Positions 37,210-45,187 of a stretch of 64,000 nucleotides of DNA are shown here, one piece after another. The position numbers and the translations under genes were made by a program. The stretch comes from Geodermatophilaceae bacterium URHA0031. GTDB lineage: Bacteria > Actinomycetota > Actinomycetes > Mycobacteriales > Geodermatophilaceae. Below the pieces are notes generated by a model, which worked only from the letters and a program-made list of their open reading frames with translations, was not told where the DNA came from and did not search any database. Within the stretch, counting starts at the first letter, position 1, and the number at the start of each line of letters is the position of its first letter. The DNA is taken from positions 1-64,000 of the forward strand of contig JHVP01000007.1 of the NCBI GenBank assembly GCA_000620205.1, written 5' to 3'.

Positions 37210-38223
37210 GTGCCCCGCCGTCCCGTCCGCCGCACCGCCGCCCTGCTGGCTGCGGCCGCCCTCCTCACCGGCCTCGCCGCCTGTGGCAGCTCCGACGAGG
37301 AGCCGGCGGCCGCGGCCGGCCCGGCGGCCGGCGGGGCCTTCCCGGTGAGCATCGAGAACAAGTTCGGCACCACCGAGGTCGCCGAGGAGCCGCAGCGGGT
37401 GGTCACCGTCGGGTTCAACGACGCGGACTTCGTGCTGGCCCTGGGCGTGACGCCGGTCGGGGTCCGGGAGAACCTGGGGGACTACGACGTCACCCAGCGG
37501 CCGTGGGCGCAGGAGCAGCTGGCCGGGGCGGGGGAGATCCCGACCGTCGGTGGCGCGGAGATCGACGTCGAGGCCGTCGCCGCACTGCGGCCGGACCTGA
37601 TCGTCGGCGTCTACTCCTACATGGACCAGGCCGTCTACGACCAGCTGTCCGGCATCGCGCCCACGCTCGCGCAGACCGACCGGTACGCCGACGGCGCCAC
37701 GCCCTGGCAGGAGCAGACCCTGCTCACCGGCCAGGCCCTGGGCAGGGAGGACCAGGCCCAGCAGGTCGTCGACGACGTCGAGGGTCGGTTCGACCAGGTC
37801 ACCAGCGAGAACCCGGCCTTCGCCGGCACCTCCCTCGCCCTCGACCTGACCGGCGTCGGGTCGGGCCACTACGCGCTGGGCCGGGACGACCTGCGCACCC
37901 AGTTCTTCACCGACCTGGGCTTCGCCGTCCCCGACACCAGCACCGACGTCAGCCAGGAGCGGCTGGACCTGCTGGAGGCCGACGTCCTGGCGGTGAACGG
38001 GTACACCGCGGCCGACGCCGCCGCGGACCCGCTGTTCTCCGGCCTCGACGTCGTCACCGGGGGCCGGACGGTGCTGCTGGGCAGCTACTCCGGCGCCGTG
38101 TCCGCCGCGCTCGGCTTCGGCAGCCCGCTGTCGCTGCCCTTCCTGCTCGACGAGGTCGTGCCCGCGCTCGCCGCCGCCGCCGACGGCGACCCGGCCACCA
38201 CGGTGGAGCAGCCGACCGTCTGA
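37210..38223 (+). CDS. Iron-siderophore ABC transporter substrate-binding lipoprotein
   Basis: A 337-residue lipoprotein: signal RTAALLAAAALLTGLAAC with a LAAC lipobox, followed by a low-complexity linker and two periplasmic-binding-protein type III lobes joined by a long helix. VVTVGFNDADFVLALGVTPVGVRE and VEAVAALRPDLIVGV are typical of FepB/FecB-like proteins. GTG 37210 with AGGAG at 37200-37204 is the better start; GTG 37186 would place the iron box inside the leader. The ATP-binding and permease genes are not adjacent, so it works with components encoded elsewhere or as a solo receptor. Iron repression is predicted from the box. Confidence 0.92.
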   Translation: MPRRPVRRTAALLAAAALLTGLAACGSSDEEPAAAAGPAAGGAFPVSIENKFGTTEVAEEPQRVVTVGFNDADFVLALGVTPVGVRENLGDYDVTQRPWAQEQLAGAGEIPTVGGAEIDVEAVAALRPDLIVGVYSYMDQAVYDQLSGIAPTLAQTDRYADGATPWQEQTLLTGQALGREDQAQQVVDDVEGRFDQVTSENPAFAGTSLALDLTGVGSGHYALGRDDLRTQFFTDLGFAVPDTSTDVSQERLDLLEADVLAVNGYTAADAAADPLFSGLDVVTGGRTVLLGSYSGAVSAALGFGSPLSLPFLLDEVVPALAAAADGDPATTVEQPTV

Positions 38224-38264
38224 CGCGCCGGGTTCCCGCGTGCCCACCCGGGTACGCGGGGGCC

Positions 38265-39083
38265 ATGGCACAGGGGCAGGAGACCGCACGCGAGGACCTC
38301 GGGGACAGCGAGGGCCAGACCGAGGACCAGCTGCAGGAGGCCTTCGACACCATCGTCAGCGAGGGCGCCCAGCGGCTGCACCGGACCTGGCGTGAGGTCG
38401 TGACCACGGGCCTGGCCGGTGGCATCGAGGTCGCGACGGGAGTGCTGCTGCTCTTCGCCGTCTACGCCGAGACGCAGAGCCACCTGGTGGCCGGGCTGGC
38501 CTTCTCGGTCGGCTTCATCGCCCTGGTGCTGGCCCGCAGCGAGCTGTTCACCGAGGGGTTCCTGGTCCCGGTCACCGCCGTCGTCGCCGGCCGGGCGCGG
38601 GGAGCCCAGCTGGGCAAGCTCTGGACCGGCACGCTGGTCGGCAACCTGGTCGGTGGGTGGCTGTTCATGTGGCTGGTGGTCCAGGCCTTCCCCGAGCTCC
38701 GGGCCACCGCGATCACCAGCGCCACCCACTTCGTGGACTCCCCGCTGGACCTGCAGTCGGCCTCGCTGGCGTTCCTGGCCGGCATCGCGATCACGCTGAT
38801 GACCCGGATGCAGCACGGCACGACGTCGGACCAGGCCAAGATCGCCGCGGCGGTGGCCGGCGCCCTGGTGCTGGCCGGCTTGCAGCTCTACCACTCGATC
38901 CTGGACTCGCTGATCGTCTTCGCGGCGCTGCACGCCGGTGCACCGTTCGGCTACGGCGACTGGCTGGCCTGGTTCTGGTACACGACCCTGCTCAACATGG
39001 CCGGCGGGCTGCTGGTGGTCACCCTGCTCCGGCTGGTGCGCAGCAAGGACATGATCCAGCAGGAACGGGCCGAGGCCGCCTGA
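38265..39083 (+). CDS. Formate/nitrite transporter (FNT) family channel
   Basis: A 272-residue membrane protein with about six helices. An acidic, soluble N-terminal stretch of about 45 residues precedes the first helix (EVVTTGLAGGIEVATGVLLLFAVY). Later helices include LARSELFTEGFLVPVTAVVAG, the LWTGTLVGNLVGGWLFMWLVV turn and MTRMQHGTTSDQAKI, all FNT features. Pentameric FNT channels pass small monovalent anions; this actinobacterial branch is longer at the N-terminus than FocA and its ion is unknown. ATG 38265. Confidence 0.88.
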   Translation: MAQGQETAREDLGDSEGQTEDQLQEAFDTIVSEGAQRLHRTWREVVTTGLAGGIEVATGVLLLFAVYAETQSHLVAGLAFSVGFIALVLARSELFTEGFLVPVTAVVAGRARGAQLGKLWTGTLVGNLVGGWLFMWLVVQAFPELRATAITSATHFVDSPLDLQSASLAFLAGIAITLMTRMQHGTTSDQAKIAAAVAGALVLAGLQLYHSILDSLIVFAALHAGAPFGYGDWLAWFWYTTLLNMAGGLLVVTLLRLVRSKDMIQQERAEAA

Positions 39084-39632
39084 TCAGCGGCCGGTGGCTG
39101 CCCGGCGCATCGCGGCGACGTAGCGGTCCAGGGCGAGGGTCTGCACCCGGTGGCCGACCGGCGCGGCCAGCCGGGGGAACGGTGTCGCCAGCCGGGAGAA
39201 GGCGCGCAGCTCGTATCCGACGGAGCCGTCCGGCCGCAGCGAGACGACGAAGGACTCCTCCCCGCTCTCCGGGTGGCCGGGCAGCGTGCCGTAGCCGAAC
39301 CCCCGCCGGTCCGGCTCGTCGACGACCCAGACCACCCGGCAGGGGATGTCCAGGCCGGCCCGCCGCAGCCCGGCGGTCATCAGGACGACGGTGCCCGGGC
39401 TGCTCGCCGGACCGCTGGCCTGGATCCGCAGCCCCGCGCCGCGTTGCGCCGTCCAGCGGAACACCGCCGCGGCCGCGCGCTCGAAGTCACCGCGGCCGGA
39501 GCCGATGACGTGGTCGCGCTCGACGTGGTCGTAGCCGGGCGGCAGCTCGGTCTCCCGGGTGCCGCCGACCTCGGGGTAGGTGAACGGTGCGTCGGCGTAC
39601 TGCCCGAGGGTCGCGCGGCGGAGGATTCCCAC
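39084..39632 (-). CDS. DUF1990-family protein
   Basis: A 182-residue protein matching the DUF1990 pattern: TLGQYADAPFTYPEVGGTRETELPPGYDHVERDHVIGSG at the start, FGYGTLPGHPESGEESFVV in the middle and FSRLATPFPRLAAPVGHRVQTLALDRYVAAMR at the end. The fold is thought to be START/SRPBCC-like. No function is known. GTG 39632 gives a family-like N-terminus; longer frames overlap noncoding DNA. It converges on the FNT gene with no gap. Confidence 0.85.
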   Translation of the reverse strand: MGILRRATLGQYADAPFTYPEVGGTRETELPPGYDHVERDHVIGSGRGDFERAAAAVFRWTAQRGAGLRIQASGPASSPGTVVLMTAGLRRAGLDIPCRVVWVVDEPDRRGFGYGTLPGHPESGEESFVVSLRPDGSVGYELRAFSRLATPFPRLAAPVGHRVQTLALDRYVAAMRRAATGR

Positions 39633-39763
39633 CGGGTCAGTGTGCGTGGGCCTGGGCAGGTGCCGCCGGGTGGTGCTCCTCGGCTGGGCCGCGCACGCCG
39701 CCGCACGTCTGCCCGGTGGAGGTGCAGGTGCAGCTGCAGCGGACCGCATAGGGTCTGGGCACT

Positions 39764-40621
39764 GTGCTGCCCGCCGTCACCGCCACCCGCTACGTCACCC
39801 CGCTGCGCGAGGGTGGCTCGCTGCCGGGGCTCATGGAGGCCGACGACCTCGGCACCTACGTGGTGAAGTGGCGGGCCGCCGGGCAGGGCGTCAAGGTGCT
39901 GGCCGCCGAGGTGGTCTGCGGCGAGCTGGCCCGCCGGCTGGCCCTGCCGGTGCCGGCGCTGGTCACCGTCGACGTCGCCCCCGCGCTCGCGGTCGGCGAG
40001 CCGGACCAGGAGGTCCAGGAGCTGCTGCGCAACTCCGCCGGGGTGAACCTGGGCATGGACTACCTGCCCGGCGCGCTGGACTTCGAGGCGGGCGCGGCGC
40101 GGGTGGGCCCGGAGCTGGCCGGCCGGGTGCTGTGGTTCGACGCGCTGACCGGCAACGTCGACCGCTCCTGGCGCAACCCCAACATGCTCTTCTGGCACGG
40201 TCGGCTGCAGCTGATCGACCACGGGGCCGCGCTGACGTTCCACCACAACTGGCCGGGGGCGGCAGCCGCGGTCGCCCGCCCCTACGACGCGTCGCAGCAC
40301 GCGCTCGTCGAGTGCGACCCCGACGTGCGCGCAGCCGACACGGCCCTCACCCCGCTGGTCACCCGGCCGCTGCTCACCGAGGTCCTCTCCCAGGTGCCCG
40401 ACGCGTGGCTCGAGGGTCCCTCGCCCGACGAGGCACCGGACGACGTCCGGGAGCGGTACGTCGCCCAGCTGCTGGCCCGGCTCGCGGCCCGGGACGCGTG
40501 GCTGCCCGGCGTGGTCGCCGCGGCGGCCGCCGGTGGGGCCGGACGGCGGAGTGCGCCGCGGGGGCAGAACCGGCCCTCGTGGCTGGGGCCGCCGCCGCCC
40601 GAGGGGGTCACCCAGCGGTGA
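39764..40621 (+). CDS. HipA-like kinase-fold protein
   Basis: A 285-residue protein of the stand-alone HipA-like family, lacking the HipA N-terminal subdomain. GLMEADDLGTYVVKWRAAGQGVKVLAAEVVCGELARRLALPVPALVTVD carries the ATP-lysine region. WFDALTGNVDRSWRNPNMLFW supplies the catalytic Asp-x3-x-Asn-like loop (N-x-D then N-P-N), and LQLIDHGAALTFHHNW the magnesium-binding DHG. A Ser/Thr kinase role is inferred. Its TGA overlaps the start of the DUF3037 gene (GTGA), a pairing seen in other actinobacteria. There is no HipB-type HTH antitoxin nearby. Confidence 0.82.
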   Translation: MLPAVTATRYVTPLREGGSLPGLMEADDLGTYVVKWRAAGQGVKVLAAEVVCGELARRLALPVPALVTVDVAPALAVGEPDQEVQELLRNSAGVNLGMDYLPGALDFEAGAARVGPELAGRVLWFDALTGNVDRSWRNPNMLFWHGRLQLIDHGAALTFHHNWPGAAAAVARPYDASQHALVECDPDVRAADTALTPLVTRPLLTEVLSQVPDAWLEGPSPDEAPDDVRERYVAQLLARLAARDAWLPGVVAAAAAGGAGRRSAPRGQNRPSWLGPPPPEGVTQR

Positions 40622-41022
40622 GGACGACGACATCGAGGGACGTCTTCGAGTACGCGGTGCTGCGGGTCGTGCCCCGGGTGGAGCGCGGGGAGTTCCTCAA
40701 CGCCGGCGTGCTGGTCTACTGCCGGCAGCGCGACTACCTCGGGTCGCGGGTGCACCTGGACGCCGATCGGTTGCGGGTGCTGGACCCGACCGCCGACCCG
40801 GTGGCGATCACCCAGGCGCTGCAGGCCGCGGCCGACGTCTGCTCGGCGGCCGTGGTGGCGGGTGCGGCCGGGCGCGAGGCGCTCGGTTCGCGGTTCCGCT
40901 GGCTGACGGCCCCGCGGAGCACCGTCGTCCAGCCCGGCCCGGTGCACACCGGCCTCACCGCGGACCCGGCGGCCGAGGCCGACCGCCTGCTCCGCGTGCT
41001 GGTCCTCCCCGTCACCGACTGA
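40618..41022 (+). CDS. DUF3037-family protein
   Basis: A 134-residue protein with the DUF3037 signature FEYAVLRVVPRVERGEFLNAGVLVYC and the later YLGSRVHLDADRLRVLDP. It is translationally coupled to the HipA-like gene (4-bp overlap), implying equimolar production and likely interaction. It may be the partner, substrate or neutraliser of the kinase; this is inference from the conserved pairing, not a known activity. GTG 40618. Confidence 0.85.
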   Translation: MRTTTSRDVFEYAVLRVVPRVERGEFLNAGVLVYCRQRDYLGSRVHLDADRLRVLDPTADPVAITQALQAAADVCSAAVVAGAAGREALGSRFRWLTAPRSTVVQPGPVHTGLTADPAAEADRLLRVLVLPVTD

Positions 41023-41066
41023 GAACCGGTGGTCCGGCGGCGGCGCCGTCGGCAGGCTGGTGGGCG

Positions 41067-41609
41067 ATGGTCCTCCTGCGCCCCGAGCTGCCGACCGACG
41101 CGGCCGCCGTCCGCGAGCTGCACCGGGTCGCGTTCGGCGACCACGGCGACGTGGTCGCCCGCCTCGTCGACGACCTGCGGTCACTGGACCGGGCGGTCGG
41201 CCTGGTCGCCGAGGACGACGACGAGGTGCTGGGGCACGTGCTCCTCGTCCCGGGGCTGCTCGACGCCCCGCGCCGGCTGGTGCCGGTGTACACGCTGAGC
41301 CCGTTGGCGGTGCTGCCCGGCCACCAGCGGCGGGGGACCGGATCGGCCCTGGTGCGCGCCGGCCTGCAGGAGATGACCGCCCGGGACGTGCCCGTCGTCT
41401 TCCTCGAGGGGGACCCGGCGTACTACCGGCGGCTGGGCTTCGTCGCCGGTGCCGACCACGGCTTCCGGCGCCCGTCGCTGCGCATCCCCGAGCCGGCGTT
41501 CCAGGCGGTGCTGCTGCCGGCGTACGAGCCGTGGATGACCGGTACGCACGTCTACGCCGAGGCCTTCTGGCGGCACGACGCGGTCGGGCTGCGCGACCCG
41601 GATGCCTGA
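41067..41609 (+). CDS. GNAT N-acetyltransferase
   Basis: A 180-residue acetyl-CoA-dependent acyltransferase. The N-terminal LRPELPTDAAAVRELHRVAFG is typical, and TLSPLAVLPGHQRRGTGSALVRAGLQ contains the acetyl-CoA-binding Q-x-x-G-x-G/A pattern. VVFLEGDPAYYRRLGF is the beta-bulge strand. The sequence closely resembles the YhbS-like group. The substrate is unknown. ATG 41067 follows the DUF3037 gene by 44 bp. Confidence 0.88.
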   Translation: MVLLRPELPTDAAAVRELHRVAFGDHGDVVARLVDDLRSLDRAVGLVAEDDDEVLGHVLLVPGLLDAPRRLVPVYTLSPLAVLPGHQRRGTGSALVRAGLQEMTARDVPVVFLEGDPAYYRRLGFVAGADHGFRRPSLRIPEPAFQAVLLPAYEPWMTGTHVYAEAFWRHDAVGLRDPDA

Positions 41610-41647
41610 CCACCTCACGTGTCGGAACCCCGGTGTAGACCTCGGGC

Positions 41648-42028
41648 ATGGAGATCTCCGCGGTGGGCGTGACCGCCACCGACCTCACCCGGGCCGTCGC
41701 GTTCTATTCCCTGCTCGGCTTCTCGTTCCCGCCGTTCGACGACGGGGAGGACCACGTCGAGTCGTCGAACGCCGGTGCCCGGCTCATGATCGACTCCGTG
41801 GAGCTGATCACCGGCCTGCTCGGCGAGGCCCCGCGGCCGGCCAACACCGCGGCCTTCGCCGTCCGGTTGCCGGCGCCCGGGCAGGTCGACGGGCTGGTGA
41901 AACGGGTGGCGGCGGCCGGGCACAGCGTCGTCACCGCCGCCTTCGACGCCCCCTGGGGGCAGCGCTACGCGACGGTCGCCGACCCCGACGGCTACCGCGT
42001 CGACCTCTACGCCCTGCTGCCGGGGTGA
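41648..42028 (+). CDS. VOC (glyoxalase-like) superfamily protein
   Basis: A 126-residue vicinal-oxygen-chelate module. MEISAVGVTATDLTRAVAFYSLLGFSFP starts the first module and WGQRYATVADPDGYRVDLYALLP ends the second. The typical first metal His is replaced (VGVTATD), so metal-dependent catalysis is doubtful; binding or resistance roles are possible. It is only 38 bp from the GNAT gene. Confidence 0.85.
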   Translation: MEISAVGVTATDLTRAVAFYSLLGFSFPPFDDGEDHVESSNAGARLMIDSVELITGLLGEAPRPANTAAFAVRLPAPGQVDGLVKRVAAAGHSVVTAAFDAPWGQRYATVADPDGYRVDLYALLPG

Positions 42029-42033
42029 GCCGG

Positions 42034-43458
42034 TCAGCTCACCGGGACGCCGGCCACGAGGCGGAGCAGCTGCTCACGGTCGGGGCCCGGCGCCGGTGCC
42101 GGTGGGTGGTCCTCGGCCACCCGGGTCACCCTCTCGGCCACGCCCGGCCGGGAGAAGACCTCGGAGGGCAGCGCGAGGCAGCCGACGACCTCCAGCAGGG
42201 CGCGGAACAGCTCCGGGTCGTGGACGGCGGCACGGCCCAGCGCCGGCCCGAGCGCCGCCGGTCCCTGGGGGAGTTCGGGCACCCGGCCCTCCCGGAGCGC
42301 CCGCATCTCGGCCAGCCGCGCCCGGTCGACGGCCAGGGTCGCCCGGTACCAGGGGGTCATCACCTCCTGCACACGGTCGTCCCACCGTGCGGCGAAGGTC
42401 CGCGGGTCGTCGTCCACCCCGTCCCGGAGGGCGTCCCGCAGGCAGACCGCCTGCATCAGGCCCATGCTGATGCCGCGCCCGAGCGAGGGGTTGGTGCAGG
42501 CCCAGGAGTCGGCCACGGCGGCCAGCCCGGTGACGACCGGCACGCCGTCGACCACCGCCCGGGTGTACCGGTCGAGCACCCCGGACATCGGCAGCACCCC
42601 GGTGAGCGGCTCGCCGTCCAGCCAGTGGGCCTGCCGCGGGCAGGCGCCCACCACCGCCGTCCACACGTCCTCGTGCCGCAGCTCCTTCAGCGGCCGGTCG
42701 TGCGAGTCGGTGACCACCGTGACCGCCCAGGTGCCGCCGTCGCCCGGGAGCGTGAGCAGGGAGAACGTCCCGACGGGGAACTGCAGGCTCGCCCGCACCT
42801 GCGGCAGCTCGCCGTCCCGGGACCGGAAGAACCGGGTGTAGTAGCTGAAGCCCGAGTCCGTCGCCTCCTGGTACGGCGACCGGTCACCGGACGCGTGCAG
42901 CCACGCCGGCAGCGGGGACCGGCGGCCGGTCGCGTCGACGACGAGGTCGGCGTCCACCCGCCGGCCGGTGGTGGTGTGCACGGCGGTCACCAGCCCGGCG
43001 CCGTCCACCCGCCGGGTCACCAGGCCGTCCACCTCGACGCCCCGCTGCACCTGCAGCCGCGGTTCCTCGGCGGCGGCCCGCGCGACCACCTGCTCGAGCG
43101 TCGACCGGCGGGCGGTCACCGAGACGAACCGGTCGTCGTCCGGGCGCTGCTCCTCGATGCCGGCGGTCGGCGGCGCGTGGCGCAGCGGGTCGTAGCGCAG
43201 CGCCCCGGCGGCGAGCAGGGCGTCCCGGACGTCCGGCAGCTCCGCGTCGAGGAGCCGGGCGGACCGGGCGAGCAGGAAGTGCGCCTGGTGGAACTGCGCC
43301 ACCCCGGGCCGGCGCCAGCCCTCCCACGCGTCGGCGGGGGAGTCCGGGACCGGTGCGGCGTCCCGCTCGAGCACCCGCACCTCGTGCCCGTCCCGGGCCA
43401 GCACCAGGGCGGTCGCGAGCCCGCACACACCGCCGCCGAGCACCACGATCGCAGCCAT
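42034..43458 (-). CDS. FAD-dependent monooxygenase/halogenase-like oxidoreductase
   Basis: A 474-residue class A flavoprotein. VVLGGGVCGLATALVLARDGHEVRVLERD is the FAD Rossmann motif (GxGxxG at residues 8-13). VDADLVVDATGRRSPLPAWL is the DG-type motif, and GVPVVTGLAAVADSWACTNPSLGRGISMGLMQA the second FAD motif with the GD region altered to AD. No tryptophan halogenase WxWxIP motif is seen. The substrate is unknown; it is unlinked to a biosynthetic cluster. ATG 43458 is 32 bp after the SnoaL-like gene. Confidence 0.85.
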   Translation of the reverse strand: MAAIVVLGGGVCGLATALVLARDGHEVRVLERDAAPVPDSPADAWEGWRRPGVAQFHQAHFLLARSARLLDAELPDVRDALLAAGALRYDPLRHAPPTAGIEEQRPDDDRFVSVTARRSTLEQVVARAAAEEPRLQVQRGVEVDGLVTRRVDGAGLVTAVHTTTGRRVDADLVVDATGRRSPLPAWLHASGDRSPYQEATDSGFSYYTRFFRSRDGELPQVRASLQFPVGTFSLLTLPGDGGTWAVTVVTDSHDRPLKELRHEDVWTAVVGACPRQAHWLDGEPLTGVLPMSGVLDRYTRAVVDGVPVVTGLAAVADSWACTNPSLGRGISMGLMQAVCLRDALRDGVDDDPRTFAARWDDRVQEVMTPWYRATLAVDRARLAEMRALREGRVPELPQGPAALGPALGRAAVHDPELFRALLEVVGCLALPSEVFSRPGVAERVTRVAEDHPPAPAPGPDREQLLRLVAGVPVS

Positions 43459-43490
43459 GCCGTCCTCCGTCCGTGGAGTCGGCGTCGGGG

Positions 43491-43874
43491 TCAGCCGGTC
43501 GACCCACCCGGGGGCAGGGGGCCGAAGAAGCCGATGATCCGGCGCAGCACTCCGTCGCCGTCCAGTTCCCCGAAGTCCGTGCCCACGACGGCCACCGAGC
43601 CGTCCGCCGCCCGCATCTGCCAGGCGAAGCGCAGGTAGCCGTCGTGCTCGTCGATCCCGCTGACCACCTCGATGCGGGCGCCCGGCTGGGCGGCCTGGAA
43701 GCCGGTGATGTGCTCGTCGAGCCCGTCCCGCCCGGTCACCTGCCCCAGCGGGTCGCAGTAGACGCCGTCCACCGCCCAGCACCGCTCCAGCAGCGCGCGG
43801 CGGGCCGCCCGGTCCGGCTCCGCCCAGGCCCGGGTGTAGGTGTCGACGACGGTGTCGCCGGCCGTGGTGGTCAC
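43491..43874 (-). CDS. SnoaL/NTF2-like fold protein
   Basis: A 127-residue cone-shaped alpha+beta protein: VVDTYTRAWAEPDRAARRALLERCWAVDGVYCDPLGQVTGRDGLDEHI in the first half and FAWQMRAADGSVAVVGTDFGELDGDGVLRRIIGFFG in the second, the usual nuclear transport factor 2 pattern. Such proteins are small-molecule isomerases, dehydratases or binding domains. It precedes the FAD monooxygenase gene on the same strand, suggesting a shared pathway or operon. GTG 43874. Confidence 0.82.
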   Translation of the reverse strand: MTTTAGDTVVDTYTRAWAEPDRAARRALLERCWAVDGVYCDPLGQVTGRDGLDEHITGFQAAQPGARIEVVSGIDEHDGYLRFAWQMRAADGSVAVVGTDFGELDGDGVLRRIIGFFGPLPPGGSTG

Positions 43875-43960
43875 CCGGCGGAAGCTACTCGCGAGGCGGT
43901 GCGGCAGGAGGGGTGCCGGACCGCCGGCCGGACGTCGGCGCGCGCCGTGACGCAGGGTGG

Positions 43961-44257
43961 TCAGGACCCGGGGCAGAGGGCGTCCACGCGACGGGCGAGC
44001 TCGACGTCCAGCTCGGTCAGGCCACCCGCGGAGTGGGTGACGGTGGCGACCCGCACCTTCGTCCACCGCAGGTCCATGTCCGGGTGGTGGTCCATCAGCT
44101 CGGCGGCGTCGGCGATCACGCTGATCGCCTCGACGGCGGCCCGGAAGCTGGGCAGCTCGAGGGTGCGTTCGATCCCGTCGGCCCCGCCGGACCACAGCGG
44201 GAGCTCGCGCAGGGCGGCGGTGACGTCGTCGGGGGAGAGCAGCGGTGGACGGGCCAT
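43961..44257 (-). CDS. 4a-hydroxytetrahydrobiopterin dehydratase (PCD/DCoH)
   Basis: A 98-residue pterin-4a-carbinolamine dehydratase. The catalytic signature E-L-M-D-H-H-P-D appears as AELMDHHPDMDLRWTKVRVATVTHSAGGLTELD, with the two adjacent His and the later THSAGG. It recycles pterin cofactors or modulates partners. It follows cysH by 49 bp on the same strand, though a functional link to sulfur assimilation is not evident. ATG 44257. Confidence 0.93.
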   Translation of the reverse strand: MARPPLLSPDDVTAALRELPLWSGGADGIERTLELPSFRAAVEAISVIADAAELMDHHPDMDLRWTKVRVATVTHSAGGLTELDVELARRVDALCPGS

Positions 44258-44306
44258 CCGCCCATCCTGGCCGCTACGGCCTCGTCCCGGGGTCCCGCGG
44301 CCCCCG

Positions 44307-45020
44307 TCATACGTGCAGGCCGCACTCCACCTTGTTCCTGCCCGCCCAGCGCCCGGCACGGGGGTCCTCGCCCGGGGCGACCGGGCGGGTGCAGGGCTGG
44401 CAGCCGATGGAGGCGTAGCCGATCTCCTGCAGCGGGTTGACCGGCACCTGGTGCTCGGCGATGTAGCTGTCGACGTCGTCCTGGGTCCACGCGGCCAGCG
44501 GGTTGACCTTCACCATGCCGCGCTTGGCGTCCCAGTCGACCAGCTTCGTGCCCGCCCGGGTGACCGCTTCGTCCCGGCGGACGCCGGAACCCCACGCGCT
44601 GAAACCGGCCAGCGCGGCGGCCAGCGGCTGCACCTTGCGCAGCCCGCAGCACAGGTCGGGGTCCCGCTCGTAGAGCGCCGGTCCGTGCTCGGCGTCCTGC
44701 TCGGCGACGGTGCGCGCCGGCGTGACGTTGTGCAGGGTGATCGGCAGGACCCCGGTGATCCAGTCACGGGTGCCGATCGTCTCGGCGAAGTGGTAACCGG
44801 TGTCGAGGAAAACCACGTTGACGCCGGGGACCGCTCGGCTGGCCAGGTGCGCCAGCAGCCCGTCGGCCATGCTCGAGGTGATCGCGAACGCCTCGCCGAA
44901 GGTGTCCCCGGCCCAGGTGAGCACGGCCAGCGCCTGCTCGACCGGGTCGGCGATGCCGGCGAAGCGTGCCTCGGCCTCGGCGGCGAGCTCTGGTGTGGGC
45001 GTTCCGACGGCGGTCGTCAT
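44307..45020 (-). CDS. cysH: Assimilatory APS reductase (CysH, iron-sulfur type)
   Basis: A 237-residue adenylyl-sulfate reductase of the PAPS/APS reductase family. The cysteine pairs C124-C125 and C207-x-x-C210 that bind the [4Fe-4S] cluster identify the APS-reducing type, and ECGLH at the C-terminus contains the catalytic Cys. SSMADGLLAH and FLDTGYHFAET bind the nucleotide. It converts activated sulfate to sulfite for the adjacent sulfite reductase. Its ATG overlaps the zinc-ribbon gene's stop by 4 bp, forming one operon with it and the sulfite reductase. Confidence 0.95.
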   Translation of the reverse strand: MTTAVGTPTPELAAEAEARFAGIADPVEQALAVLTWAGDTFGEAFAITSSMADGLLAHLASRAVPGVNVVFLDTGYHFAETIGTRDWITGVLPITLHNVTPARTVAEQDAEHGPALYERDPDLCCGLRKVQPLAAALAGFSAWGSGVRRDEAVTRAGTKLVDWDAKRGMVKVNPLAAWTQDDVDSYIAEHQVPVNPLQEIGYASIGCQPCTRPVAPGEDPRAGRWAGRNKVECGLHV

Positions 45021-45187
45021 GGGCGCTGCACCCCCGTTCCGGTCAGGTGCACGGTGAAGGTCCGCAGGCAGGCACCGCAGTGCCAGCCGTCCGGGTCGTC
45101 CCCGTGCGGCGTCAGGTCCTCCTCCGCGCAGTACGGGCAGTGGAACACGGGAGCCGGCCGGTGCCTTCCGGCTGTCGCTTCGCTCAC
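45017..45187 (-). CDS. Small zinc-ribbon protein between sulfite and APS reductase genes
   Basis: A 56-residue protein with four cysteines in two C-x-x-C pairs (C17/C20 and C37/C40), a treble-clef or zinc-ribbon arrangement. It overlaps the sulfite reductase stop (GTGA-type 4 bp) and the CysH start, so it is produced with both. Homologues in this position occur in other actinobacterial sulfur operons; its role, perhaps in delivering sulfide or assembling clusters, is unknown. GTG 45187. Confidence 0.8.
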   Translation of the reverse strand: MSEATAGRHRPAPVFHCPYCAEEDLTPHGDDPDGWHCGACLRTFTVHLTGTGVQRP

